Shown in pieces: positions 21,226 to 31,960 of a DNA stretch of 64,000 nt. The stretch is from the NCBI GenBank assembly GCA_018296165.2, contig JACKQL020000001.1:1054001-1118000 (forward strand), read 5' to 3'. Under the pieces are notes generated by a model. That model saw only the letters and a program-made list of their open reading frames with translations, was not told where the DNA came from and made no database searches. Both the position numbers and the translations under genes were made by a program. How positions within the stretch are numbered: position 1 is the first letter of the stretch; the number at the start of each line of letters is the position of its first letter. This DNA comes from Termitomyces sp. T153 (lineage: Eukaryota; Basidiomycota; Agaricomycetes; Agaricales; Lyophyllaceae).

Positions 21226-21940
21226 GAGCTCTGGTCACAGGTGGCACCCGAACAGTACTAGGGAGTTTGCAAATCGTCTTTTAAGTGCTTCGTCTAGCCA
21301 GGCGGTCCGACGCAGGAAATAGATAGACCCGATGGCGGTCCGGGTGGAAAAAGCATGCCGCCGCATATTCATGGATGTCTAGGTGAAGGTAAGTTTGCAT
21401 GTGCACCTTGTCAAAAATGGAGACGATGATTAATGTACTAAATCTGACCTTTCTCATCATCAAACAGCTAGCTCGGCCTTTCATATTTTTGCCAACCTGT
21501 CAGCTTGATCCCGTCCGTAAAGTGATGTGGCACTTCTTGAACTGTTCTAATCGGCTGCTTCAGGCCGAGTCTTCGAATTCATACAACGGATTGTGAACGT
21601 TTTTGTCTCTCAGAAATCATGAGTTCATCCTTTTGTGCTTACGAACACAATCAAATTTGACTTCTCCGCCTTACTCTTATTTTTTTGTTGGTACGCCGAG
21701 GATTTATGGCTGCACGACACGACGAGGGACTTACCGTCGGCGATGTACTTTTGAAGAACGAGTAACTGAGTATTGAGCAGCAACTAGCATTTTGTTGTAC
21801 GATTCTTGTAAGCCTGAAAGAATGTTGTGCAGGTGAATCAGAGCAGGAGATGTAAAACGAAATGTGAGTGACGGGCTTTTGTTGTCATTACGCTTGTACT
21901 GTACACTACTCTAAGTTCAGGATATAGGCAGTACTTGTAA
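21226..21940. other. Promoter region of the polygalacturonase gene and GEP4 3' flank
   Basis: No gene seen. The half nearest 21225 is the promoter of the minus-strand polygalacturonase. The distal part is the 3' flank of the GEP4-type gene. Confidence 0.5.
21301..21342 (-). promoter_or_regulatory. Pair of CGG-N-CCG elements upstream of the polygalacturonase
   Basis: GGCGGTCCG occurs twice, 33 bp apart, at 21301-21309 and 21334-21342, about 75-118 bp upstream of the start codon. CGGTCCG is a near-palindrome of CGG half-sites of the kind bound by Zn2Cys6 dimers. Function is inferred only from sequence and position. Confidence 0.35.
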
Positions 21941-22945
21941 TTAACCAGTTTTAAATTTGGCTAGTAATGCTGCGAGTACGCGATTACGCTTTCCGGGCTG
22001 GGTTTCTGAGATTAGAATTTCCCTGATAAATCCACTCGTGTCGAGTGTATGGACTGGATCATGGGTCCAACGGCGTACTACGTCGACCAGCTTCTGCTCA
22101 CCCCACCTCATGACTCTGGAGTCCTGTTGCCAGATACCTGTTGTCCATATTGATAATGGTCCCTGAGGTTGATTTTTGGAAGCGTCTTTCTCTTTTCCGA
22201 CAGTGTCCTCGCCGCACGTGAGAGTCATCCGAGATTTTTTCCACCGCCGCATTCGATTCGTCATTACAATATCAGTGAATATTCGGTCACCGACGACGAT
22301 GAGTTCTTCGTCACGAATTGGAAATTGGAGAGACGAAAAATATGCACGAATCGTAGTTATGCAAGAATAGGCGGGTTTAAAAGTTTTGTGGCGAAGCACA
22401 GGGACACCCGTGTTGTGTGTGACAGATTCACACTTGAAAGTTGACAAATCGGTCAGAACAAATTGACGAAGAAACGATTAATACACCAACTTGTATTCCG
22501 CCTGGATCGAGCCAAGTTCCGGCAGAATTGCTTACTATGAGGACATTTCCTTCGCCGAAAGTTTTCCGGCATTCATCCCATGCTTGCTAGGGTGAAGTCA
22601 GGACTCGAATTTCTGGGTGTCACTACTTTACACTCACTTGTATTTCGGGAACAATGGTATCCTTGTGAGGTCGTGTCTTCATAGAATTGTAAAAACCAAA
22701 AGACGTAGATTAGCAGTGAAAACACACGATGCAATTATCCTTGTCAAAGACGGCGCCCCGATACCCGGCTGCCTTCAGCGCTGCGAAATCAATATAGCGG
22801 ATATCTTGCTGTGAAATGATGTTCGATGAACAAGACATTTGGGGGAAAGGAGAAGCGCACCCTTCACAACAATATTTGGCAAGACGAGACGTGGGCAAAA
22901 GAGGAGTTGTATGGAGACAAGCACCCCTGGTAGGTTGATAGGCAT
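21941..22945 (-). CDS. GEP4: Mitochondrial phosphatidylglycerophosphatase, GEP4 type
   Basis: HAD-family phosphatase that dephosphorylates phosphatidylglycerophosphate in the mitochondrial matrix, a step of cardiolipin synthesis. Five exons: 22945-22861, 22804-22728, 22676-22638, 22586-22491, 22432-21941; 262 aa. The N-terminus (MPINLPGVLVS, then PRLVLPNIVVKDIRYIDF) is typical of Gep4. Motif I is VFDKDNC, a known Gep4 variant of DxDx(T/V); motif II is VSNSAGT; the loop near VVGDRIFTDIVMTNRM supplies the acidic metal ligands. Start and length match the family. It shares a 117-bp divergent promoter with the clathrin light chain gene. Confidence 0.93.
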
Positions 22946-23062
22946 AACCTCGCATCTTTCAGCAGCTGCTTCGTTGTCTGGATGTAAAATAAGAAGTTCC
23001 CACGATCACGACGCGTCAGAACGCCAGCTCGATACTACACTATAGCTAATAGTTACACCACA
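22946..23062. promoter_or_regulatory. Short bidirectional promoter
   Basis: Only 117 bp separate the start codons of the GEP4-type gene (minus) and the clathrin light chain gene (plus), so this stretch must hold both promoters or they extend into the genes. No TATA box stands out. Confidence 0.5.
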
Positions 23063-23979
23063 ATGTCCGACTTTTTCTCAACTGGAGACGAGCAAATCGA
23101 CTTTGATCGTGCCGCTTCTGCATTCCCCGATATCTCCCTTGACGGCGACGGAGATATACCTCTTCCTCCCCAAACACATCCCGTCACACAAGCTACATCT
23201 GCTTTCTCATTTGACGAGTTGGATAATACTCCGAAGAGCAACAATGTGAAGGTTACGGGCGACGACGAACTTGAAAAGTTCAAAAGTGAATTTCCCGATA
23301 TTGACATTGGCCAGGTATGTACCTCTATTGTGTAACACGGAGGCGTTTGGTGGTTGAATCTCATTTCGAACAGCCCCAACCCCCTCCAACCCAGCTTTCA
23401 TACAGTAGCGCCACTTATGCTCCTCGCCCCCAGCCTTCCGTATTTACATCCACACCAATTCTGAATCAACCTATTGAAGAAGACGAACCCCAAGTTATCA
23501 AGTATGCCGTACCATACTTGTATACTACTGCTGTATAGCCAACGATTTTATCTAGAGATTGGCGTGAAAAGCAACAAGTCGAGATTGCAGCTCGTGAAGA
23601 GGCCTCGAAAGCGCGACGCCAGGAAACTATTGCCAAGGCTGAGCGTGCTATCGATGAATTCTACGAGGATTACTCCCAGAAGAAGGAAAGGAACATTCGA
23701 GAGAACAAGTTAGTACCTTCTTTCAGAATGTCGACGCTTCCATAATCTTTTAATGTGCATATCAGGGACTCAGAAGCGGACTATCTTGCCAAATTGTCCG
23801 AATCCCTCTCCAGTGGAACAACATGGGAGCGCATCTGCGAAATAATCGAGTTGCAAAACTCGCAAAGCAAGACAATCGCCAGGACGGGTGCCGGAACAAC
23901 CGACTTGACAAGATACAAAGAAGTTCTTCTGCGTTTGAAGAGGGATGGTGATAAAGCTCCTGGCGCCGCAGGATACTAG
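23063..23979 (+). CDS. CLC1: Clathrin light chain
   Basis: Regulatory subunit of the clathrin triskelion, binding the heavy-chain proximal leg and the Sla2/HIP1R adaptor during endocytosis. Four exons: 23063-23314, 23374-23501, 23556-23708, 23766-23979; 248 aa. The N-terminal part is acidic and disordered. The central heavy-chain-binding coiled coil starts near DWREKQQVEIAAREEA and continues through RQETIAKAERAIDEFYEDY and KKERNIRENK. The conserved C-terminal block is GTTWERICEIIEL, SKTIARTGAGTTDL and LRLKRDG, ending in APGAAGY. Length and order fit fungal light chains. Confidence 0.95.
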
Positions 23980-24098
23980 AGTGCTCAGAAGTACTTTCAC
24001 TCACAAAAACTACCCTTTGATGAAACCGTTATGACTATAATCCTGTTCTTAATTATTCTGGTATAAGTATCTTCCTCCATCACACAGAACCTCTCCTG

Positions 24099-25304
24099 TT
24101 ACATCTTAGAGCGTTCCTCCGGCAAAGCAGAAGCAGCGATGTCTCCTTGCAAGTGCGCTTCAATGAATGCGACTATGTCTGCAACGAGTTGCTCCTTGAC
24201 GCCGTTAGGCTCATTGTGTAGTTCGTGATATCCTCCCTGGCTTGTAAGTGAGCAGGAGCATTTGTAAAAAGGTGAGAAGAGACCGACCTCACATAATTTG
24301 ATCCTCTTGTCGACCGCAGGAACTTTATCATAAAAGGCCTGGCTCGCCTTGGGCGACGTGACCTTGTCTTCAGTCCCATGCACCAGAAGCAACTAGATAT
24401 ATGATTACTCTAGACATTTAAAATGAAACCCGAAACTCAACGTACAGGAAGAGATTTTGGCCACTTCTTATATCCCACATCCAGCAATACTTCTCCCTAT
24501 CGTTACTAATATTAATGCCTCACCAAGTAACAGGATGAGGGTCTCACGTTGGACAACATGTCTTTCAAACCACGAAGCGAGCCATATGACTTGACGAGAG
24601 GATCCTTTAAGTAGGCATCATTAACTACAGGGTCATGTGAGAGATCCTATGAATTTTATATGTTATGCTCCATCCACATAAAGAGTGACGCGTTTGCATA
24701 CCTCAGCATTGACGTTGGCAGGAATGAGCTGATTTGGAAACAAATTGCTAGCCACTCCTCCTACCATGCGCATTAATTTGGGTGCGGGCTTAGTTTGGAG
24801 AATCAATGGGCTCGTAGATATGATACCCGCCAGCGACGAAGTGGAGCATTGTCCTGTAGCAAAACCGAGCACCTCGGCACCTCCCTGTAACAGCGATCTC
24901 TCATGAACCTTCTTGATGACAGTAAGCACAGGTCTTACCATAGAATGACCCATCAAGAATGTAGGTACTCCTGAGAACGTCTTCCTAGCATGCTCAATAG
25001 CCCAGGAAATGTCTACCATCTGCTCTGACCAAGAGGTTTTACCATATGCACTGTCCTTGCTCTTATTCCCTTCGGTATCCAACGCTGTCTTGCCAAACCC
25101 TCGCTGGTCAAACGCAAAAACGGCTATTTCGTGTTGGGACAGTAGTGGGTGAAAGTGAGCGTATCTGCCAACATGTTCGGCGAATCCATGGACAAATACA
25201 AGAGCTGCTTTTGGCGTACTACTGGATTTGTATGTGCGCGTGTAGAACTGCGTCGCTTTGGGACCAGACAACCATGATTCCGAATAGGCAGTCGGCGGCG
25301 ACAT
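24099..25304 (-). CDS. Monoglyceride-lipase-like serine hydrolase with C-terminal SKM
   Basis: Alpha/beta hydrolase of the monoacylglycerol lipase family. Six exons: 25304-24939, 24884-24702, 24646-24548, 24496-24446, 24392-24288, 24236-24099; 313 aa. The oxyanion region is FVHGFAEHVGRY; the nucleophile elbow is GHSMGG, split by an intron between Met and Gly; the acid is in HGTEDKVTSP and the catalytic His in GGYHELHNEP. Two in-frame ATGs exist; I chose 25304 because the family begins shortly before TESW-like sequence, and the upstream 20 residues (ATG at 25364) look untranslated. The C-terminus is SKM, a recognised variant of the peroxisomal PTS1 signal, which suggests peroxisomal lipid turnover. 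Confidence 0.92.
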
Positions 25305-25663
25305 TGGTCTGATTCGTGACAACTCTCGTACAAACGAAACAAACATAAAGAATGTTTGGTTCACAAGTTGCCGCCAAATCGATGTTTATCCAGAAGACGA
25401 CGAACGCTTCTGACAGCGGTACATATATCGGACGAATTTCAAAGTGTTGCCAGCGGGTCTAACGAGGCGAAATTCTTAAGCTCAAAATTCAATTCGAGCG
25501 AATAGAGATAAGATTAGATTGGTTGACACGTGTTCTTCGGCAATTATAGTCTCAATACTGTTAGCTACTGTGACCAGAACACACTCGACGCTTTCCTTAG
25601 GTCGGATTCTCAAGCTTTCGAAGTTTGGCTGGTACCTGTGGCCTAAGGCCTAATTTTTGAGGC
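25305..25663. other. Divergent promoter region
   Basis: Lies between the lipase (minus) and ABC transporter (plus) start codons. No coding feature seen; it presumably holds both promoters. Confidence 0.5.
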
Positions 25664-28493
25664 ATGCTTGTATTCCATGCTCGGCCTCTCCTGAGACCCT
25701 GTACGCTTACCCCGATCCTTCCGAATGTTCGACACGGGATTCATGCATTCAATCGTGCACGGCCCTACGCCATTAGTGGTTCTGCTCCACAACTTCAACA
25801 ATGCTTGAGAGTGTTCCACGTCCAGGCACCCCGGAAGGCCGAGATCAACTCTTCTCCTTTGAAACCAGAACGGCCAGCTGAAGAGAAAACGTCAATCTTC
25901 TCACTCTTCAAGAAATCTCCTCAGTCGACGTCGTCTTTCCTCAAGGTCATTGCTCTCGCTAAGCCAGAGAGGAAGCCTCTCCTCACTGCCATTGGACTAT
26001 TGTTGGTCTCGTCCTCCGTTTCTATGAGCGTTCCTTTTACGATCGGGAAGTTGATTGACTTTTTCGCGTCAACCAGTCCAGTATGTCTTGCATCTATCTG
26101 TATATCCTCCGTCTATCCTGAATTTTCTGCATAGCAAATTCCTTTTGGGCTTTCGACCTGGGAGGCATCGGCAGGTCTTCTTCTCTTATTTACGACCGGC
26201 GCTATTGCCAACGCTGGTCGTGCCATATTGATGCGGATGTCTGGTAGGTTCTATCCGGAGGGCCTCCCCTCCTAGTTTTGACCCTCGCTTCTGTAGGTCA
26301 AAGGATCGTCGCCAGGTTACGTGAACGCACATATGCTGCAGCTCTCAAACAAGAAGTAGAATTTGTGGAACGCGGGGAAGGAGATGTCCTGAGTCGTCTC
26401 AGTGTCGATACAAGCATTGTCGGCGAAAGGTTCGCTTCTAACATCGTAACTTATCTATGTATTCAAACATGATATTGGTTACAGCGTTACTCAGAACCTC
26501 TCCGACGGTCTGCGTTCGATCGTTATGTCTTCCGTTGGATGTAAGTATTCCAAACTTCCTCGTTCGTTGACTCTGAGACGAGTATGCCTAGTGGGTGCCA
26601 TGTTTTATTTGTCACCCACTCTTACGCTCTTAATGCTCGCTGTCGTGCCACCGGTATCATTGGGTGCAGTAGGTTATATCTCTGTCTGATATGTTGCCAA
26701 TTTGATGTTTTCGGTTAGGTCTTTTACGGTCGGTATTTGAAACGGCTCTCGAACAAAACACAAGAGTCCATGGGAGAAATGACTAAGGTTAACTCGTTAT
26801 CAAAATACTGATACAAAAACATTTGAATATCCGTTGAACAGGTAGCTTCTGAAGCATTGTCGGCACTACGAACGGTACAAGCTTACAATGCCCATGCACA
26901 AGAAGAAGCAAAATACCATGAGAAGGTACTTAACGTTCTCTCTCTTGCAAGGAAAGAGGCCATTGCCAGTGGCATCTTTTTTGGCAGTACAGGCTGGAGC
27001 GGGAACGTCACCTTGTTGGCGTTGCTCGGTTATGGTAAATGAATCAGTCATCTATCCAACATATTCATAAATTGAGTTTCTATATAGGTGGTACCCTCGT
27101 TTCACATGGCGCTATATCGGTGGGTGACCTGACAAGTCTCCTCCTTTATACGGTATACGTCGGTAGTGGTTTGCAAATGTTGACGTATGTGTGGTGAATC
27201 TCGAGCGACCTACTTTGCTGATCGTAAACATCGATTCTAGCTCGTTCTTCGTGAGCTGTCAAACCTCCTCATTTAAGAACTTATTCTCAATCGTTCAAAG
27301 TCCTCCATCATGCGCGGGATTGGTGCAGGTACTCGGATCTTCGACCTCTTAGATAGAACACCGGCCATACCGCCTGATAATGGCGTAGCAGTAGTTCCTA
27401 CCAAGCGAGGGCCGATCAAATTCGAAGGAGTTCAATTCGAGTATCCTAGTCGCAGAGGTGTAGAAATTCTCAAAGATCTGAATCTCGAGATTGGCGTCGG
27501 CGAAAGCGTTGCTATCGTGTAAGCCACTCGCGCATTATTTATTACGAATACTCACGGCAGCTGCTCAGAGGCAAAAGTGGGGGTGGTAAATCGTCGATAC
27601 AATCACTGCTCCTACGGTACTATGATCCTCTCAAGGGAAAGATTACCTTTGACGGCCAAGGCATGTAGCAATAAATGAACGAGATAGATCAGCAATCTTC
27701 ACGATACACAGACATTCGGGAGTTCTCCGTTGCTTCTTGGCGACAGATTATTGGCATCGTTCCTCAAGACCCCATCTTGTTCACAGGGACCATTGCGAGC
27801 AACATCGCATATGGCAATCCTGAGGCGACGCGTGAACAAATAGAAGACGCTGCAAGGGAGGCCAATTGCGAATTCATCTGGGGAATGCCAAAAGGATTTG
27901 ATACAGAAAGTTTGTTTGTATCATGAATCGCAAATATATGACATCTAATCCATTGCAGTTGGGCGTCAAAGTTTGAGTGGTGGCCAGCGACAACGACTTG
28001 CTATCGCTCGGGCATTACTCAAAAAGCCAGCAGTTCTGGCACTGGACGAAGCCACGAGCTCTTTGGATGCAACATCTGAACGCCGAGTACGTTGTTTCCT
28101 TTCTCTTTTTCTAGGGGCATCGCCGCTGACCACGTCTTCAGGTCAATGATGCAGTCGACAAGATTCTACAATCGCGTCAAACCACTGTACTCATCGTTGC
28201 TCATAGACTGTCCACTATTGCAAGAGCAGAGCGGATAGTTGTGTTAGAAGGTAACCAACCTATCAATTATATGATTTTATCGAAATCAATTTTCAATACG
28301 AATTTGTAGATGGGAAAATCACTGAATCTGGTACTTACCGACACCTTGTGAGCAGCCATATAATCGCTTCATTCGCCGACTGTTAACGTCGAACTTTCAG
28401 GTCAACCGCGTTGACTCGCGATTCCGTGCTCTCATGGCAGCTCAACTCAGCAGCGTAAGTGACGCTAAACTCCCGGAATTCCACTCATCTTAG
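25664..28493 (+). CDS. Mitochondrial ABCB half-transporter (MDL1/ABCB10 type)
   Basis: Half-size ABC exporter of the mitochondrial inner membrane; the yeast homologue exports matrix peptides. Sixteen exons from 25664-26080 to 28401-28493, 678 aa. The N-terminus is Arg-rich and almost without acidic residues, as in a presequence. The six-helix domain follows ([20 protein letters not shown] onwards). The ATPase domain has Walker [11 protein letters not shown]-loop IVPQDP, signature LSGGQRQR, Walker [14 protein letters not shown] and H-loop VAHRLS. Odd points are a 10-nt exon (27241-27250) and a GC-AG intron (27661-27711). The exact stop depends on whether a GTAAGT near 28455 is used; the unspliced reading ends at 28493. 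Confidence 0.93.
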
Positions 28494-28801
28494 GCCTTTT
28501 CAAAATTATACACGGGCATCTTCCACCATAGAATTGTAAACGTAGACACTACTAATACCATAATCCCCCGGAGAACACCTTGATACTAAACTCGTAAGTT
28601 TCCATTGAGGGAACGGTCGCTGCCTTGATTCACTTCCCTGGCAACTTCGGTAGATCTCCTTTGTGCCATGATGCATTGTAACTTCTTAACCTGATCCACC
28701 CTATCTACCATGTGAAGTTTGAACACGCCCCAACCTCGTGGGTTGATGCAAGCTCGTTGTTTCCTTTGGAACTACTTTGTACCCAGTGGTGCTTGCATGG
28801 A

Positions 28802-29941
28802 ATGGCGCAGCCTTTGACTCCCACAACGTCTCCTGACCAATGCATCGCTGCTATTCGCATCACACCTCTCGATACCTTCTCAGTGACGGATGTACTTGAT
28901 GATCTGAAGTCGGCTTCTGAATCCCTCAGTGTAGGTTGTTCGACGAAACGCCTTTGTTTGACTATGTCTTATGACTTGAATAATCCTACACATGCAGAAT
29001 ATTTATGAGAAACTGGAAATTCAGACGTCAGATGTCGCGAAACGCGGTCAGATAGGTATTACCTCCGAGATCAAGCGGTGAGCTTCCAACATTGGGATGG
29101 TTTGTAGCTGACAGCCATCTGCCAGGTTCCAGCGACAATTGAAAGAGCAAGATCAAATCCACAGGGACGGAATCGCCGAAATTCAACGTAAGTCTTCAGG
29201 TAATTGCTCCTCACTGACCCGCTGAATCTGACTAGTGGGACAAAGTCATCTTGAAAGACTGCCTTGAAACACAATTATTTGCACATTTGAAGGAAATTGG
29301 TAAGGTCATCAAGGCAGTCTTCATCATCAATTGACTTCGAGGTAGCTCAACGCGAGATCGAGGCTGAGATTGACCGGCTGGTCCAAGAGCAAGTAGCGGA
29401 ATGTCTTGCGACGATGATCCCGCTGAGCCTTCAAGATAAGATCGTGGAACAAAGGATGGAACTCGAGGAACTTCGCATCAATCTACTCAATTCGTGAGTT
29501 ACGTTCTATGGGGTATCAATGTCCTGAAATCAAGCCCTGGACTACAGTGAGAACCGTCGTGCGAATGCTTCCTTAAGGATGAACCAGCCAGACACGAACC
29601 TCCACGAAATCTATATGTCAAATGGAAAGGTCAGTGAGAGATACCCTAGAACTCTCCAGGATCTCTTCGACCTTGATTGTGAGTAACTATGCGGGGCACT
29701 ACTAGGGAATAGGGCTCACTTCGTGGTTTATAGCGGAAACTTCAAAAGCACTTCTGGTCGATTATGAGCTTGCTGATGTGTCGGACACGAGAGACAGAAA
29801 CTTGAATAGATTCATGCAGTTTTGCGGTGTAAACTATCAGATGGTAAGGGTTGCCGCTTTGCAAATACTCCGTGCTGATCGCGATTGTAGGTGAGAACGG
29901 GATCGGATACGCGACGCGTCGAAATGGACATGACCACGTGA
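28802..29941 (+). CDS. Coiled-coil protein of unknown function
   Basis: Eight exons: 28802-28930, 28998-29077, 29126-29187, 29246-29299, 29346-29493, 29548-29678, 29734-29843, 29891-29941; 254 aa. All junctions keep one frame. Heptad-like helices dominate (IYEKLEIQTSDVAKRGQ; FQRQLKEQDQIHRDGIAEIQ; REIEAEIDRLVQEQVAECL). No enzymatic motif, signal peptide or membrane segment. I do not know the family; similar short coiled-coil proteins are common in Agaricomycetes. If the last intron is retained, the protein ends about where it does anyway. Confidence 0.7.
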
Positions 29942-30153
29942 TGCACATAATCACAAACTCCGGTAACCCCGCGGGACCTTGGATTAGTCGAGAGCTCTTG
30001 TTGTTACTTACCAATCGAAATGATCTCAACCGCCTCGTCTTCTAAGCATCGACTCCGGTCTCTTAAGGGTCTCTTCTGGTGACAATCATCATTGATCACT
30101 AATACTCTTACACCGTAACCACTCCCCAGCTGCACATACTTAGGTTATTTAGA

Positions 30154-31845
30154 ATGCCCAACACAACGTGAGTTATACTGGATGGAGTGTAGATATCCTA
30201 CTTCAGATACCTGATCAATGCCAATTTGCAGACGTAACATGTTCTCTGGGTCACCACTCAATCGTTTGTCGTGGCTTCGTACTTCTCATCTTTTCCTCAA
30301 CGCCATAATTGCATCTCCATCTACTCGTTGGCTGTTATTCAATGCCGGACAGCCTCTCGTATTCGCTAACTCTGATTCTCCACGCAAGCAAACACTTGCA
30401 TTTCTAGCGACCAAAGACGTTCGTCCATTCCTCGGTCCTGAGCCTTTCTTCGGGCAGGACAAAGAGATAGGACAATTGGTTGTTGAGTCTTCCGAAGTGA
30501 AGCACTCTTCCACCGAGGCTGCCCGTCACCACGGTTCCCCTGTAGTATTTCTTGGTTTGCAAGAACACTCAAAGACAAATGCGCTTTCTTCGTCAGATTT
30601 TGTTGATGCAGAGGCTACCATTGCAAATCTTGATGGAACTCCCTACTTCTCGATGGATGTCGCAGACCTGGACTTGGCATCAGAAAGGCTTCAAGAGATC
30701 TTGCAGGCAACTAGTTCCGCACAAGAGGGACACGTTCTGAGCTGGTCTGAACCCAGAGTGTTGATGACCGGCTTGGATAGTTTCTCCGGTGCTGTTTTCG
30801 CAGAAGCAAGGAGTCTAGTGGATTGGAATCAACGAAACAAGGTATTCTAAAAATCTTTTAACGTGACGTCTAATCATTTCGAGGTTAGTTCTGTGCAGGA
30901 TGCGGTTCGCCTACCTACTCTATGTGGGGTGGTTGGAAGCTATCATGCTCATCGTTATTACCATGGGCAGATAATATAGGTCGTAAACCCTGTCCAACAA
31001 CGTAGCGTACATTGTCTCATGCTCCTTCGTTGACTTATGCAGCTTCCATAGCAAGGGCTTACACAACTTTACCCACCCTCGCACAGATCCGGTGGTTATC
31101 ATGATTGCGATTGACGAAACTGGAGATAAAGTCCTCTTAGGAAGGAGTGTATGTCTTCTTTTATCTTCGTCCCTTGTCTTTAGACATCATCCCATAATTT
31201 TTCAGAAAAAATATACCGGCAAGTTTTATTCTGCTTTGGCCGGTTTCATTGAACCTGGAGAAACCTTCGAGGATGCCGTCGCCAGGGAAATGTGGGAAGA
31301 GGCTGGTGTTCATGTGTGGGACATCCAATATCATTCTGGACAACCATGGGTATTTCTTTTCTCTTGTGATAGCAGAGCTGATTGCTGACGATGACAAATC
31401 CAGCCTTATCCAGCCAATCTCATGGTTGGTTTCTATGCCAGGGCAGATTCTTCACAGAAGATCCGCGTTGATCTCGACGACGAGCTCGTCGGTTGGTGGT
31501 TTCGCTTGTTTTCGAAGAGAAGAAATCTCAGAATTTCCAGATGCACGGTGGTTCAGCCGTTCCGAAATTCTCGATGTTCTGAGACATCCTGTTGGGGGCA
31601 AGTTTGGTAGCAACGAATACAGGAAGATGGCTGAGAGCACTGAAGAACGAGACACTCAGCATACTCCTCATCTGAATCCAACTTACGAGGATAAAGCTAC
31701 CAAGGATAACGAGCCACCTTTCAGATTACCACCTGTTACAGCGATCGCTGGAGTCTTGATCAGGGACTGGTTGGAAGGCAAAATTGGATTCACCCCTACC
31801 AGTAAGCCCACATCTCAATTACTATCTCAGAAAAATAATCTATAA
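30154..31845 (+). CDS. NPY1: NADH pyrophosphatase, NPY1 type Nudix hydrolase
   Basis: Hydrolyses NADH (and related dinucleotides) to NMNH and AMP; also linked to NAD-cap removal in the NudC family. Seven exons: 30154-30167, 30232-30841, 30889-31001, 31052-31148, 31206-31349, 31404-31491, 31541-31845; 456 aa. A zinc ribbon is present (FCAGCG, then KLSC and CPTT), followed by the Nudix box GFIEPGETFEDAVAREMWEE and the family-specific SQPWPYPANLM-like segment (here GQPWPYPANLMVGF). The first exon has only 14 coding bases. Yeast Npy1 is peroxisomal, but this protein ends in KNNL, not a clear PTS1. Confidence 0.93.
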
Positions 31846-31960
31846 GATGTGTAAATTCTGACAATCAGACGACAACCAAAAAGCACCGCCGTAATCAGTA
31901 TATATTCTAAAAGATACATATTGTACATCATTTGGAAATCAAAGCGCCAAATCAAGGCAA

